Origin: Chaetorhynchus papuensis
Lineage: Eukaryota > Chordata > Aves > Passeriformes > Rhipiduridae
Length of the DNA: 64,000 nt
NCBI GenBank assembly: GCA_013396525.1
Contig: VWYX01000393.1
Coordinates: 62,001 to 126,000, forward strand
Direction of reading: 5' to 3'
The notes under the pieces are model-generated. The model saw nothing but the letters and a program-made list of their open reading frames with translations, had not been told where the DNA came from and ran no database searches. Every line of letters begins with the position of its first letter. Within the stretch, counting starts at the first letter, position 1. Position numbers and translations under genes: made by a program. This document shows, piece after piece, positions 62,861 to 64,000 of this stretch.

Positions 62861-64000
62861 CCTGCCATGAAGGCACAGAGGGAAATTTGCCATCAGAATG
62901 AGTACTTTCTTCTCCAGGATCTCATCTCAAATAATTCTGAAGACTCTCCCAGTGTTTGTTTTCATTCCCAGTGCCACCAACCTGGCTGTCCCCATTTCAG
63001 AAGACATCATCCCTGCCATCCATTTTTGAGCATCTCTCCTGTTTCCAAGATGTCTCTCCTGTTTCTACCCACACCACTTCCTTAGACACACAGTGGGTCT
63101 CTCATTGTCTGGGACAAGTATTTCTTGGATGCTGTAATGGAGCTCCTGTTCTTTACCATCCTCTCCTCTCAAAATGTTGTGTTTTGCCTCCTGGACCTCT
63201 CCCTTGTATTTCTTGCTCACACAACCATGACCAGACACGGTGCACAAGGAAGGTCACTAGCTCCTCTCCAGCATCCTCTCAAAGGCTGCCCAGACACCAC
63301 AAGATACAAAGCCCCCAGAGCACAGGCAAACCACTACACGCTCCCTTCCTGGCCTCGTACTCCCAGTTATCCCTCCCACACAGCACCACAGCCTGCCTCT
63401 TCCTCCTCAGCAGGACTGTGGTTCTTCCAGCATGTCTGGCTTAAGTGGATACACAAAGCTGCCTTCTGGCAAGAGAGAGAGGGGTCACATGGACAGTATC
63501 TTTTGCACACATGTTTACTCATTCAGTCTGAAACACGATTTTATGATTTGCCTCATTGTCTCCTAACTGAAGCACCAACAGCAAGTCAAACCAATTCTCC
63601 CAACCAAGTCTCTTCTTAATGTTCATTGTACATTCAGCACTCAGAAGACAAAGCTTCTTTTACCATACACCTAAAACTAGCACAAAAACGGGCAAGCATG
63701 TGTTTTCCAGAGAGAAACCTTGGTGCTTATACTTCCTATCACCACAGTCTTCACTTTACTGTGCTTAGGGAAGTTTTCTTCTATTTAGAAGCCAGCCTTC
63801 TGGGGAACACAATTGTGGTTTTTGCAATATTTTTATTTTCTAAAGACTGACCCTGTGTTTAATTTGCAGAAATCACATGGTACAGAACAGATCAGGGAGT
63901 TTGGCACAGAGGCAAGAGGTACCTTCAACCCTTGGTCAATTAAACATGAAATGTAAAACCTGGCAGGTATTGCATTTAATCCTCTTTGCACCCCTTAGCC
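62861..64000. other. Unique non-coding stretch to window end
   Basis: Two overlapping plus-strand frames of 162 and 164 codons (62956-63444 and 63125-63619) are open together in different phases, which argues against either being coding. They are rich in Ser, Pro, His and Cys and have no recognisable domain. The pyrimidine-rich left part could be a further extension of the LINE relic but I could not align it. Nothing else was recognised. Confidence 0.55.

Noticed and set aside
63125..63619. 164-codon plus-strand frame beginning with a hydrophobic stretch like a signal peptide
   Set aside because: A second frame of similar size is open in another phase over the same DNA, so the openness reflects composition. 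The hydrophobic start alone is weak evidence.
1..64000. CRISPR arrays, operons, prokaryotic mobile elements, tRNA or rRNA genes
   Set aside because: The sequence is vertebrate nuclear DNA by its CR1 content and composition. I saw no regularly spaced repeats, tRNA cloverleaf boxes or rRNA blocks.

Overview
The window reads as nuclear DNA from a bird, and I find no protein-coding gene in it. The lineage call rests on CR1-family LINE sequence. One truncated copy (6158-6400) and one short 3'-end piece (30947-31045) match the familiar avian CR1 3' consensus in antisense orientation. The remaining DNA has sparse CpG, vertebrate-type microsatellites and no operon-like packing of reading frames. I cannot name the species or the chromosome.

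None of the open frames looks like a gene. The longest are 248 codons (38485-39231, minus) and 224 codons (7763-8437, plus). They have no recognisable domains, no repeated domain pattern and no flanking splice structure, and they lie in GC-richer patches where stops are scarce by chance. The window is best described as intergenic DNA or the inside of a very large intron. Three plus-strand segments (13472-13543, 21211-21367, 34246-34352) sit between good splice acceptor and donor motifs. They are listed as candidate exons, possibly of a non-coding RNA, at low confidence.

Layout. 1-28 kb is mostly unique sequence with one CR1 fragment, a canonical G-quadruplex motif (19000-19029), a C12A14 junction and a (TG)18 microsatellite. 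28-30 kb carries the best regulatory candidate: five copies of CAATTA/TAATTG within 150 bp, and about 1.5 kb further on two inverted copies of an eight-base element containing the same core. 30-52 kb is unique sequence with a short CR1 3' end, a 30-bp tandem duplication (40072-40131), an 18-bp minisatellite (42791-42840), a 24-A tract, an AT microsatellite and T/G-rich tracts.

From about 52 kb to 63 kb the DNA becomes visibly richer in A+T and holds old repeats. Two long, badly decayed CR1-like LINE relics lie in the same antisense orientation (55205-56550 and about 60300-62860). Between them is a probable ancient amniote interspersed repeat (59629-59782) containing a perfect 16-bp palindrome. 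The family assignments come from remembered consensus sequences, not from a search, so their boundaries are approximate.

No genes work together here in any way I can see. The biological interest lies in the possible homeodomain-binding enhancer at 28 kb, the long ancient LINE relics, and the possible non-coding exons.
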